Below, piece after piece: positions 1 to 6,196 of a DNA stretch of 9,865 nt. Within the stretch, counting starts at the first letter, position 1; the number at the start of each line of letters is the position of its first letter. The position numbers were made by a program, and so were the translations under genes. Source of the stretch: Lachnospiraceae bacterium (GTDB lineage Bacteria; Bacillota; Clostridia; Lachnospirales; Lachnospiraceae); contig JAJPYH010000099.1 of assembly GCA_021205045.1 (NCBI GenBank), positions 1-9,865 on the forward strand. The letters are read 5' to 3'. The notes under the pieces were generated by a model. It did not search any database and had not been told where the DNA came from. It was given only the letters and a program-made list of their open reading frames with translations.

Positions 1-1
1 T

Positions 2-52
2 GTCCCAAAAAACGGACTTAAAGGCTTAACGACCCAATTACTGACTAACACC
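2..52. repeat. Left copy of 51-bp terminal inverted repeat (probable IS end)
   Basis: Positions 2-52 are an exact reverse complement of 9815-9865 (51 of 51 bases). Identity stops at 53, where the flanks diverge. Because the right copy interrupts a toxin gene exactly where the repeat begins, I infer that the repeat is the end of an insertion sequence whose body lies outside the window, so this copy would point leftwards. I do not recognise the IS family. Base 1 may be one further repeat base whose partner would lie just past the window. Confidence 0.85.
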
Positions 53-640
53 ATTGATTAAAAGTGTGAAACGGAAATAAGCTTATATGCAGACTGCACT
101 GAGCTTTTGAGATAGCAATGCGGGGCGCGGTGGCCATCTTCGGCTGCCGCGTTCCGCACTTTTTTCTTGCTCAAAAATTTTTTGAGAAATTTTCAAAAAT
201 CTTGCAACCAATCCACAGCATCCTTTACAGTGTAGCACAGCCCTTGGAGAGGGGCCATAAAAACTACCACTCTATAATACAAGGGATGCGACGGTTTTGC
301 CCCCATGATGTGCTACATGGGATTTGAAAAGTTATACTACTCCTTTGCCTGTTTCACCACATAAGCCAGCAGATACAACATCAGGACAGAAGGGGATTAT
401 TAAGGTCGCCTGTTATTGAAGATAAGGCCGCTTTGATTTAGTCCCCATCCTGCGGAAAAGCCTTAGGGGCAGTCCGCAGCACGTTTTTGATACAAAGTAT
501 TTAATTTTTCACCAGCCTAACAACGGGCTGGATATAAAAATCCGTAGGTTTCACGGATTCAGGATATAGTAAAACGGCCCCAACGACATAGAATGATATT
601 CATCCTAAGCCGACTGTGCAAAGCCCGCAGCAGTCGGATT
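53..640. other. Gene-poor region with several short stem-loops
   Basis: I see no credible gene here; the open frames lack both a good ribosome binding site and a recognisable product. Visible structure: a 17-bp A/T-rich palindrome (CTCAAAAATTTTTTGAG) near 171-187; dyads at 302-307/316-321, 450-456/473-479, 512-517/526-531, 539-545/553-559 and 610-616/631-637. The part around 160-260 reminds me of non-coding stretches in Tn1549-like conjugative elements of gut Firmicutes, but that is memory and not a computed match. On the minus strand a short open tail (about 395-350) could be the last codons of a lost gene. Confidence 0.4.
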
Positions 641-648
641 TACTTTAC

Positions 649-717
649 GCCAATCGTCGGAAAGAATATCTGCCAATCGCCGGAAAAAATATCAGCCAAT
701 CGTCGGAAAATCCTTGA
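649..717. repeat. Three 23-bp tandem repeats upstream of the AAA ATPase gene
   Basis: Units lie at 649-671, 672-694 and 695-717. All share the 15-base core GCCAATCGYCGGAAA. Units 1 and 2 differ at only 3 of 23 positions; unit 3 diverges after its first 15 bases. The period is not a multiple of three, so this is not a coding repeat. The third unit reaches into the proposed -35 box of the next gene, which suggests an operator or activator array, possibly specific for this gene. Confidence 0.8.
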
Positions 718-742
718 ATTCATCATCATATTGGTGCATACT
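714..742 (+). promoter_or_regulatory. Putative sigma-70 type promoter of the AAA ATPase gene
   Basis: TTGAAT (714-719) and CATACT (737-742) are separated by 17 bp; TACTAT at 739-744 is an alternative -10 with 19 bp. The -35 box overlaps the end of the third 23-bp repeat, and the start codon follows about 55 bp downstream. Assigned by consensus match only. Confidence 0.45.
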
Positions 743-797
743 ATGATTAAAGCAGTAAAAAATAACAGGATAGAAAAATGGAATCGGGGAGGTTCGG

Positions 798-2072
798 ATG
801 AAAAAATACAGAAAGCGAATTGCAGACGATATTCTGATACGTAAACTGGAGGGCAAAGGCGCGGTTTTGATTGAGGGGCCAAAGTGGTGCGGGAAGACCA
901 CAACTGCCGAACAGCTTGCGGCGAGTGTTCTATATATGGATGATCCGGAGAAAAAAGAACAGAACATTACAATGTCGGAGTTGAACCCAAAAAGGCTTTT
1001 AAAAGGTGCGACGCCGAGACTCATTGATGAATGGCAGCTTGCACCAAAGTTGTGGGATACTGTTCGGTTTGAGGTAGATCATCGGGGAGAGCTGGGTCAG
1101 TTTATACTCACCGGGTCTGCCGTTCCTGCAGATACCAGGGAAATTACGCATTCCGGGACAGGTCGCTTCACCTGGCTTACCATGCGGCCTATGAGCCTGT
1201 TTGAGTCCGGAGATTCCACGGGAGAAGTCAGTCTGAAGGATTTGTTTGACGGCATGACGGATGTTGACGGTGGCTCAGAGATGGATATTGACCGACTTGC
1301 CTTTCTTGTATGCCGCGGCGGCTGGCCGCAGGCACTTGATATGAGAGACGAGATTGCCCTTGATCAGGCTATGGATTATTATGACGCGGTGGTTCGTTCT
1401 GACATCAACCGGGCGGACAATGTACAGAAGAATCCGGAAAGAGTTCGCAGACTCATGCGCTCTTACGCGAGGAATCAGGGCTCTCAGGTACCGAATACTG
1501 TGATTTCTCAGGACATTGCGGTTAATGATGAAAAACCGCTGAATGAGGAAACGGTATCATCTTATCTTAACGCCCTGCGTAAAATCTTTGTAGTCGAAGA
1601 TATGCCTGCATGGAACCCAAACCTGCGGTCAAAGACGGCAATTCACTTTTCGGATACCCGGTATTATGTTGATCCATCCATTGCTGCAGCCGCGTTGGGA
1701 ATTGGACCGAACGATCTGGTAAATGATCTGAAAACTTTTGGCTTTCTCTTTGAAACGTTATGTGTGAGAGACCTGCGTGTATACGCGGATTCTATGGATG
1801 GAGAGGTTTATCACTACCGTGATAAAGACGGGCTGGAATGCGATGCAGTTATACATCTGAGAAATGGCAAGTATGGCCTGATTGAAATCAAGCTCGGCGG
1901 CGACAAATTGATTGAAGAGGGAGCGGAAAGTCTGAAGATTCTGCAGTCCAAAATCGATACAGACAAAATGAAAGCGCCGTCATTTCTCATGGTATTGACG
2001 GGAGTCGGGGATTATGCGTATTGCAGACAGGATGGAGTGCTTGTGGTTCCTGTTGGCTGCCTGAAAAATTAA
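798..2072 (+). CDS. AAA ATPase with C-terminal DUF4143 / PD-(D/E)XK-like domain
   Basis: 424 aa, apparently full length for the AAA_14-DUF4143 family. It has a Walker A motif GPKWCGKTT (residues 27-35), a Walker B-like RLIDEWQ (74-80, with D77 and E78) and a sensor-1-like FILTGS (102-107). The C-terminal part resembles a PD-(D/E)XK nuclease fold: E319, D349 in ECDA and E363-x-K365 in LIEIK. No membrane segment or signal peptide is visible, so a cytoplasmic location is expected. The start is supported by GGGGAGG at 786-792, five bases upstream. The gene appears to be transcribed alone from its own promoter, behind three 23-bp repeats. Family members are common in gut anaerobes, often in many copies, and their cellular role is not established; nucleic-acid processing is only inferred from the fold. 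The family call is secure, the function is not. Confidence 0.9.
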   Translation: MKKYRKRIADDILIRKLEGKGAVLIEGPKWCGKTTTAEQLAASVLYMDDPEKKEQNITMSELNPKRLLKGATPRLIDEWQLAPKLWDTVRFEVDHRGELGQFILTGSAVPADTREITHSGTGRFTWLTMRPMSLFESGDSTGEVSLKDLFDGMTDVDGGSEMDIDRLAFLVCRGGWPQALDMRDEIALDQAMDYYDAVVRSDINRADNVQKNPERVRRLMRSYARNQGSQVPNTVISQDIAVNDEKPLNEETVSSYLNALRKIFVVEDMPAWNPNLRSKTAIHFSDTRYYVDPSIAAAALGIGPNDLVNDLKTFGFLFETLCVRDLRVYADSMDGEVYHYRDKDGLECDAVIHLRNGKYGLIEIKLGGDKLIEEGAESLKILQSKIDTDKMKAPSFLMVLTGVGDYAYCRQDGVLVVPVGCLKN

Positions 2073-2082
2073 AGTGAGAAAG

Positions 2083-2126
2083 CTGTACATTTTTTCGTAT
2101 GTCTCTGCTGATCTGATGATGTACAG
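2083..2126. promoter_or_regulatory. Inverted repeat upstream of the response regulator gene
   Basis: CTGTACAT (2083-2090) and ATGTACAG (2119-2126) form a perfect 8-bp dyad with a 28-bp gap, in the 96-bp space between the ATPase and regulator genes. The left arm runs into ACATTTTTTCG (2087-2097), an 11-mer that recurs at 4311-4321 upstream of the exporter gene. It may be a regulator site or part of a leader. No clear -35/-10 pair is seen here, and the T-run sits in the loop, so it does not look like a terminator. Confidence 0.35.
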
Positions 2127-2168
2127 GGGCCTGAAAGAACAATATATCATAAATGAACAGGGGATGGA

Positions 2169-2939
2169 ATGGTGTTGCACATTGCAGTCTGCGATGACGA
2201 ACCGGTTTTTGCGGAGCATATCCGGAATTTGCTTGTTTCGGACAGTATTTTAAAGGGATATGAACTGAATATAGAGATTTATCAAAACGGCGAGGCGTTG
2301 CTTAAAGCGTGGAAAAATGGCTGTTCGTTTGATGTGATTTTCCTGGATATCCTGCTGGATGCGGGAATGCTGCAAAAGTGCATGCAGGGAGAAAGAATGC
2401 CGGAAAATCAGGATGGAAAGGAACCTCTGAACGGCTTTGAAACAGCTGAACTTTTGCGCAAAGCAGAGTGCGGCGCTCTTATTGTGTTTCTGACCAGCCT
2501 CTCTTCCTATGTGCAGAAGGGCTATGAGGTCAGGGCATTTCGATATCTGTTAAAAAGCCAGATGAAGGAAGAACTCGTAAGGGCGATGGAGGACTGCCGC
2601 AGGGAACTGGCCGCGGAGGATTATTTTCAGTTTACCTGTGAGCGGGAGAGCTGTCAGGTCAGAAAACGGGACATTTCTTACCTGGAGAGCGATAAGAGAA
2701 TGGTGTATCTGCACACGGATAAGCAGACATATCATTTTTATCGGGAACTGGATGAGCTGGAGTCAGAGCGTTGCGGCGACGGTTTTTTGCGCTGTCATAA
2801 AAGTTATCTGGTGCAGATCCGTCATGTGGCAGGGTGGAAGGAAAATCAGCTGCGGATGGAGGATGGGACGGTGATTCCGGTCAGCAGAGCATACAGGGAT
2901 GAAGTTAAGAGGAGGTTACTGCTGGGCGGAGTCGGATGA
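2169..2939 (+). CDS. LytTR-family response regulator
   Basis: 256 aa. Residues 1-140 form a CheY-like receiver with the acidic pair D9/D10 in VCDDE, the probable phospho-acceptor D60 in DVIFLD, T109 in FLTS and K129. Residues 152-252 form a LytTR DNA-binding domain (for example ISYLESDKRMVYLHT and GFLRCHKSYLV). Such proteins bind direct repeats, and a matching arrangement lies at 4305-4334. A hydrophilic insert of roughly 20 residues follows D60 (about 65-86) before the usual NGFETAELLRK helix, which is unusual. GGGG with a short spacer precedes ATG 2169; GTG 2172 or TTG 2175 are possible alternative starts. The kinase gene begins 21 bp downstream, so the two are cotranscribed as a two-component pair. 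The target regulon is unknown; the adjacent exporter gene is the obvious candidate. Confidence 0.92.
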   Translation: MVLHIAVCDDEPVFAEHIRNLLVSDSILKGYELNIEIYQNGEALLKAWKNGCSFDVIFLDILLDAGMLQKCMQGERMPENQDGKEPLNGFETAELLRKAECGALIVFLTSLSSYVQKGYEVRAFRYLLKSQMKEELVRAMEDCRRELAAEDYFQFTCERESCQVRKRDISYLESDKRMVYLHTDKQTYHFYRELDELESERCGDGFLRCHKSYLVQIRHVAGWKENQLRMEDGTVIPVSRAYRDEVKRRLLLGGVG

Positions 2940-2960
2940 GAATGGTGCCAGGAGGAAAAA

Positions 2961-4259
2961 ATGGAGATACAGTTTGGCATTTTTATATATATATTAGATC
3001 TGCTCTTTTATGTGATGAAATTATGTGTCGAAGCCCGTCGGGAGAGCGGTGCCTTTTCAAAGAAAGCTGCCGGGCTGTCCCGGCAGTTTCTGCGCTACCA
3101 GATTTACAGCATCGGCGTGATCAGGCTTTGCACTGCTGTGATTTCCGGTGTGCGGGGCGGAGGAGAAAGCAGTTCTCTTTTATTGTACGTGCAGATTTTG
3201 ATGACAGAGGCACTGCTGTTTCTCTGTTTTCTGCCGATTCGGCCACAGGAGCTGGCGGGGCTGGTTGTGAACGGAAAGAGGAAGCTGAATGGGACGGAGA
3301 CAGAACAGGATGAACGTTCTTTTTTGGAGCAGATGGAAAAGGAGATCGGATGGATATGGAATTTGTGTTTGTTTTTTCAGATGTTGTTGATGATATTTGC
3401 CTTAACGCTGCCGTTATATCTGTCTTTCGCGGTGGTTTGCGGTTTGTTTTTGATTTTCTTTGTCTCGGAATACGCGTATTGCCAATATCAGAAAACAACT
3501 GTGCTGGCCAAACAGGAAGCGGTTCAACGCCTGCGGGAGCAAAAGGAGCATTCTTACTTAAAGAGTGTGGACGAACAGTACCAGCAGACCAGGGAGCTGT
3601 GGCATGACCTGAAAAATCAGCTTGGGGTGCTGGAGATTCTGGCAAAAGACCACAGATATGAAGAGCTGGAGGAGTATCTGGACAGTTTTCAGAAGGATGC
3701 GGAGGCCAGGATGCTGCCCATTCGAAGCGGCTCAAGTGCCGTAGACGCGATTTTAAGCCGTAAAATTTATCAGGCAAAGAGAGAGGATATTTCTGTCACG
3801 GTGGAGGTCTGTCCGCTTTCGAATCTGAGGGATGCTGCAAATGATTTCTGCGCGGTGCTGGGGAATCTGCTGGATAATGCCATCGAGGCCTGTGAAAAGT
3901 CAGAGAACGGGCGGTTTATCCGGATTTCTATTCGCAGACAGGAGGCGTTTTACGATATTCGCGTGGTGAATTCCGTGCCGGAAGTCAGGAGCGAGGCTAT
4001 GTCAGTATATGGGGACAGTGGAGCCGAAGCATTATTTTCAGTGAAACAGGACAAAGGAGTGCAGGAAGCAGGTTCCGGGAAAATGGATCATGGAGACAGG
4101 AAATTGGCTTCTGCGAAGAAGGACAGAGAAAATGTCGTTGGTCACGGGCTGGGGCTTAGGAGCGTAGAACGAATTGCCCATCGGTACGGAGGGAGCCTGG
4201 CCGTCAACAGAGAATCAGGAGTTTTTACGGCGGTGGTCAGGATGGAATTTGGAGTTTGA
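2961..4259 (+). CDS. Membrane sensor histidine kinase of the GHKL (AgrC-like) type
   Basis: 432 aa. The N-terminal half is membrane-embedded, with hydrophobic segments near residues 4-22, 72-93 and 132-170. A likely coiled linker (180-212) follows, then the phospho-acceptor region with H215 in LWHDLKNQLG. The GHKL ATP-binding domain shows the N box LGNLLDNAIEA (300-310) and the G box GHGLGLRS (394-401). AGGAGG at 2950-2955 ends five bases before the start. It would sense an extracellular or membrane signal and phosphorylate the regulator encoded just upstream. Between the N box and G box the ATP-lid region (about 342-393) is long and charged, with what looks like expansion of the usual KKDKEN-type lid sequence. 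No agrB or agrD-like gene is seen, so the ligand is unknown. The kinase assignment is secure. Confidence 0.92.
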   Translation: MEIQFGIFIYILDLLFYVMKLCVEARRESGAFSKKAAGLSRQFLRYQIYSIGVIRLCTAVISGVRGGGESSSLLLYVQILMTEALLFLCFLPIRPQELAGLVVNGKRKLNGTETEQDERSFLEQMEKEIGWIWNLCLFFQMLLMIFALTLPLYLSFAVVCGLFLIFFVSEYAYCQYQKTTVLAKQEAVQRLREQKEHSYLKSVDEQYQQTRELWHDLKNQLGVLEILAKDHRYEELEEYLDSFQKDAEARMLPIRSGSSAVDAILSRKIYQAKREDISVTVEVCPLSNLRDAANDFCAVLGNLLDNAIEACEKSENGRFIRISIRRQEAFYDIRVVNSVPEVRSEAMSVYGDSGAEALFSVKQDKGVQEAGSGKMDHGDRKLASAKKDRENVVGHGLGLRSVERIAHRYGGSLAVNRESGVFTAVVRMEFGV

Positions 4260-4304
4260 CGAGTCGGGTTACCCCTTTTCTGGCGGCTTTGAACAGAAAT
4301 CCCG

Positions 4305-4369
4305 AAAATGACATTTTTTCGGTTAAAAATGACAGAATCGTTCGAGGCATGCAAATGCCATGCTAAGAT
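4305..4369 (+). promoter_or_regulatory. Putative LytTR operator plus promoter for the exporter gene
   Basis: AAAATGACA occurs at 4305-4313 and again at 4326-4334: two exact 9-bp direct repeats with a 12-bp gap, i.e. two helical turns centre to centre. This is the layout bound by AgrA/LytTR regulators. A possible extended -10, TGCTAAGAT (4361-4369), lies downstream with no good -35, as expected for an activated promoter. The exporter start codon follows 30 bp further on. That the upstream response regulator binds here is inference. Confidence 0.55.
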
Positions 4370-4398
4370 ACAGGCGAAAGGGAGGAGGACGCCTGAGA

Positions 4399-5457
4399 AT
4401 GAAGATATTGAGAAATTGCTGGATGTCCGTGAGATATGCCTTCCGATACGCGCCGGTGAATGCTGCGCTGCTGGTGTTGGGCTACAATATCCCCGGGCTT
4501 TTTTCAGGTCTGCAGATCGTGGTGATACAAAGGCTGGTGGACAGCGGCATTCTGTATGCGCAAAGCGGCGAAGGCTTTTGGCAGGTTTTATTTTATGGAA
4601 TCTGCCTGGTGGGGATGATGTTTTCCTGGAGTGTGCTGCAGAAATTTGCGGGGTATGAGAGAACGCCTATCGAGGCAAAGCTGACGCAAAAGCTTTCACC
4701 CATGGTCATGAAAAAAATGGAAAATTTAGAGTACAGCGTTTTTGAGGATCAGGGGGTGCAGGAGGTTTTACAGCGGATGAGCAGGGAGCGGGAGCCGGTA
4801 AATACGCTGTGTGATGTTTTCATTTATACGGTTATGACGGTGCAGATGCTTGTATCCATCGGTTCCATGCTCTGGGTCTATATGACGATTTCCGTCTGGA
4901 CAGGTCTGGGACTTATACTGCTGGCAGTGCCGATGATGTTTATGAATTATGCTTCCGCTTATATTGTGGATCAGGTGATGCGTGACACAGCTGGTCAGCA
5001 GAAAAAAATGTCTGATCTGAAAAATCTTCTCTCCAATAAGCACGCGCTCTATGAGATGAAGGTTTTTGACAGTTATGAACTGATGGAAGAAAAATGGAAC
5101 CGATACAGCGGCGAGGTGCTTCAGGAAACCATGAAAGAGGGGCAGAAAGCAACCGTTATGAGCGGCGGCAGTCAGGTCCTTGGAATGGTATATTCGGTAT
5201 TTCTGATTATTACGCTGGCATGGTCTTTTCTGCATGGAACGGTTACCCTGGGACAGTTTACCGCGGCCATCAATTCAGCCCCCTCCCTGACCACGAAAAT
5301 CAAGAACTCCTCCTGGCAGGTGGCCAGAATGATGGAATACGCCAAACGGCTGGATAATTTCAGAGATTTTCTGGCGCTGCCTGAGAGAAAGGATCGAAGA
5401 AATGTGAATGCCGTCTCTCATCAGGATATTGCTTTTGAGGGCGTCAGCTTTACCTAG
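4399..5457 (+). pseudogene. ABC exporter, membrane domain only; ATPase domain lost
   Basis: 352 aa from ATG 4399, chosen because GGAGGAGG (4381-4388) lies ten bases upstream; an in-frame ATG at 4360 is less likely. The protein matches the membrane half of a type I ABC exporter (ABC_membrane/MdlB-like), with hydrophobic segments near 20-48, 62-82, 138-162, 165-188 and 258-283, plus cytoplasmic helices between them. It stops at IAFEGVSFT (344-352), which is precisely the first beta strand of the nucleotide-binding domain; the Walker A, signature and Walker B motifs are all absent. Intact relatives run to roughly 570-600 aa. The stop codon at 5455-5457 arises where the sequence switches to an unrelated surface-protein reading frame. 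Without its ATPase it cannot energise transport by itself, so I call it a truncated gene. It probably belonged to the two-component signalling operon. Confidence 0.85.
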
Positions 5458-5822
5458 CATACGGCACCAGGCCGGGCTACGACGGAGAGACGCCGACAAA
5501 GGCAGCGGATGCGCAGTATACCTACACATTCGCAGACTGGACGCCGGAGGTATCCGAAGTGACCGGGAACGTAACCTATACGGCAACCTATTCCAAAACA
5601 GAAATTGTGGATCCTGAGAAATCAGACGAAACAGAAGGTACAAACACCGAATCGCCTACGGATAGTGAAACGACAAGCACGGAAAATAATTCCCCTGCAA
5701 TTACGTCAGCTGAAACTGGTGACAACAGCCAGATGGTATTGTGGCTTGTACTCTTACTTGTATCTGGTATCGGCTTGTTTGGTACAGCTGCCTATAATAC
5801 AAAACGGAGACGCAGCAAATAA
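5457..5822 (+). pseudogene. 3' remnant of a cell-wall-anchored InlB-B-repeat surface protein
   Basis: A reading frame of 121 codons with no proper start; the frame is closed by a stop at 5436 and only a weak GTG (5559) lies inside. It begins AYGTRPGYDGETPTKAADAQ, continues with FADWTPEVSEVTGNVTYTAT and matches the end of a Listeria-Bacteroides (InlB B) repeat module. A Ser/Thr/Glu-rich wall-spanning stretch follows (about 50-82). The C-terminus is a sorting signal: SAETGDNS (84-91, in place of LPxTG), a hydrophobic helix (about 92-112) and the basic tail KRRRSK. In the intact protein this would be covalently anchored to the wall by a sortase. The 5' part has been lost by fusion to the ABC gene. 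The strong terminator after the stop fits its being the natural 3' end of a gene. Confidence 0.85.
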
Positions 5823-5866
5823 TCGCTGATCAAAGTTTGAGGAAAATTTAATCCCGCACATTCGCA

Positions 5867-5914
5867 AAAAATCCCTCCTGCCGGATACAGTGTATTACGA
5901 CAGGAGGGATTTTT
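5867..5914. terminator. Strong intrinsic terminator after the surface-protein remnant
   Basis: A perfect 14-bp stem (5867-5880 with 5901-5914) encloses a 20-base loop. The arms contain TCCCTCCTG and CAGGAGGGA flanked by A and T runs, so it could act in both directions. It lies 45 bp after the surface-protein stop codon. Confidence 0.9.
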
Positions 5915-5939
5915 ATAGAGAGGTAAAAGGATAACACAG

Positions 5940-6106
5940 ATGAATGAACAGACAGAATCAGCCGGGAAGAAAGAGAGATTGCATTAACCATTTTAACAGG
6001 CGTTGCCATTTGTGTAATTGGCACCATGGATGCATATGAACGTTTCTTTTTCGATTCCAGGACATTCAGACGTGTAGGGTCAATCTTATGGCAGTTCCTT
6101 ACTTGA
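5940..6106 (+). pseudogene. Frameshifted fragment of a small membrane protein
   Basis: ATG 5940 follows a purine-rich stretch (AAAAGG, 5925-5930) and opens MNEQTESAGKKE before closing at 5985. A second frame, offset by one base, continues from about 5975 to a stop at 6106 and encodes EIALTILTGVAICVIGTMDA followed by about 20 residues ending SILWQFLT. The two parts join within the purine run GGGAAGAAAGAGAGA. The joined product would be about 55 aa with one transmembrane helix. I do not recognise a family. It is either a small gene with one frameshift or the leftover of a larger one; the hairpin immediately after it supports a genuine 3' end. Confidence 0.4.
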
Positions 6107-6110
6107 AATT

Positions 6111-6153
6111 AATGGCTCCGATTCAAGAAAAATCTTAAATCGGAGCCATTTTG
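6111..6153. terminator. Hairpin terminator, possibly bidirectional
   Basis: AATGGCTCCGATT (6111-6123) pairs perfectly with AATCGGAGCCATT (6138-6150), with a 14-base loop. The T tract is short (TTTT), so termination on the plus strand is plausible but not strong. On the minus strand it lies about 45 bp past the end of the Rpn-type gene. Confidence 0.7.
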
Positions 6154-6196
6154 TCATGAAGTTATTTCGCTGTCAATATCCGTAATACGGAAGACG

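Noticed and set aside
649..717. CRISPR array
   Set aside because: The 23-bp units are directly adjacent with no variable spacers and there are no cas genes.
593..844. 83-codon plus-strand frame across the 23-bp repeats
   Set aside because: It runs through the non-coding repeat array and overlaps the start of the ATPase gene, has no ribosome binding site and no family resemblance.
3121..3777. 218-codon minus-strand frame inside the kinase gene
   Set aside because: Pro/Ser/Arg-rich composition typical of an antisense shadow, and the plus-strand kinase motifs are clear.
4308..4658. 116-codon frame overlapping the exporter start
   Set aside because: It overlaps the well-supported exporter frame, lacks a ribosome binding site and its start lies inside the proposed operator; I considered it as a signal-peptide gene for the kinase but the sequence shows no leader-peptide features.
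2169..5457. agr quorum-sensing locus
   Set aside because: Kinase and regulator fit, but no agrB-like protease or agrD-like peptide gene is present; the neighbour is an ABC exporter.
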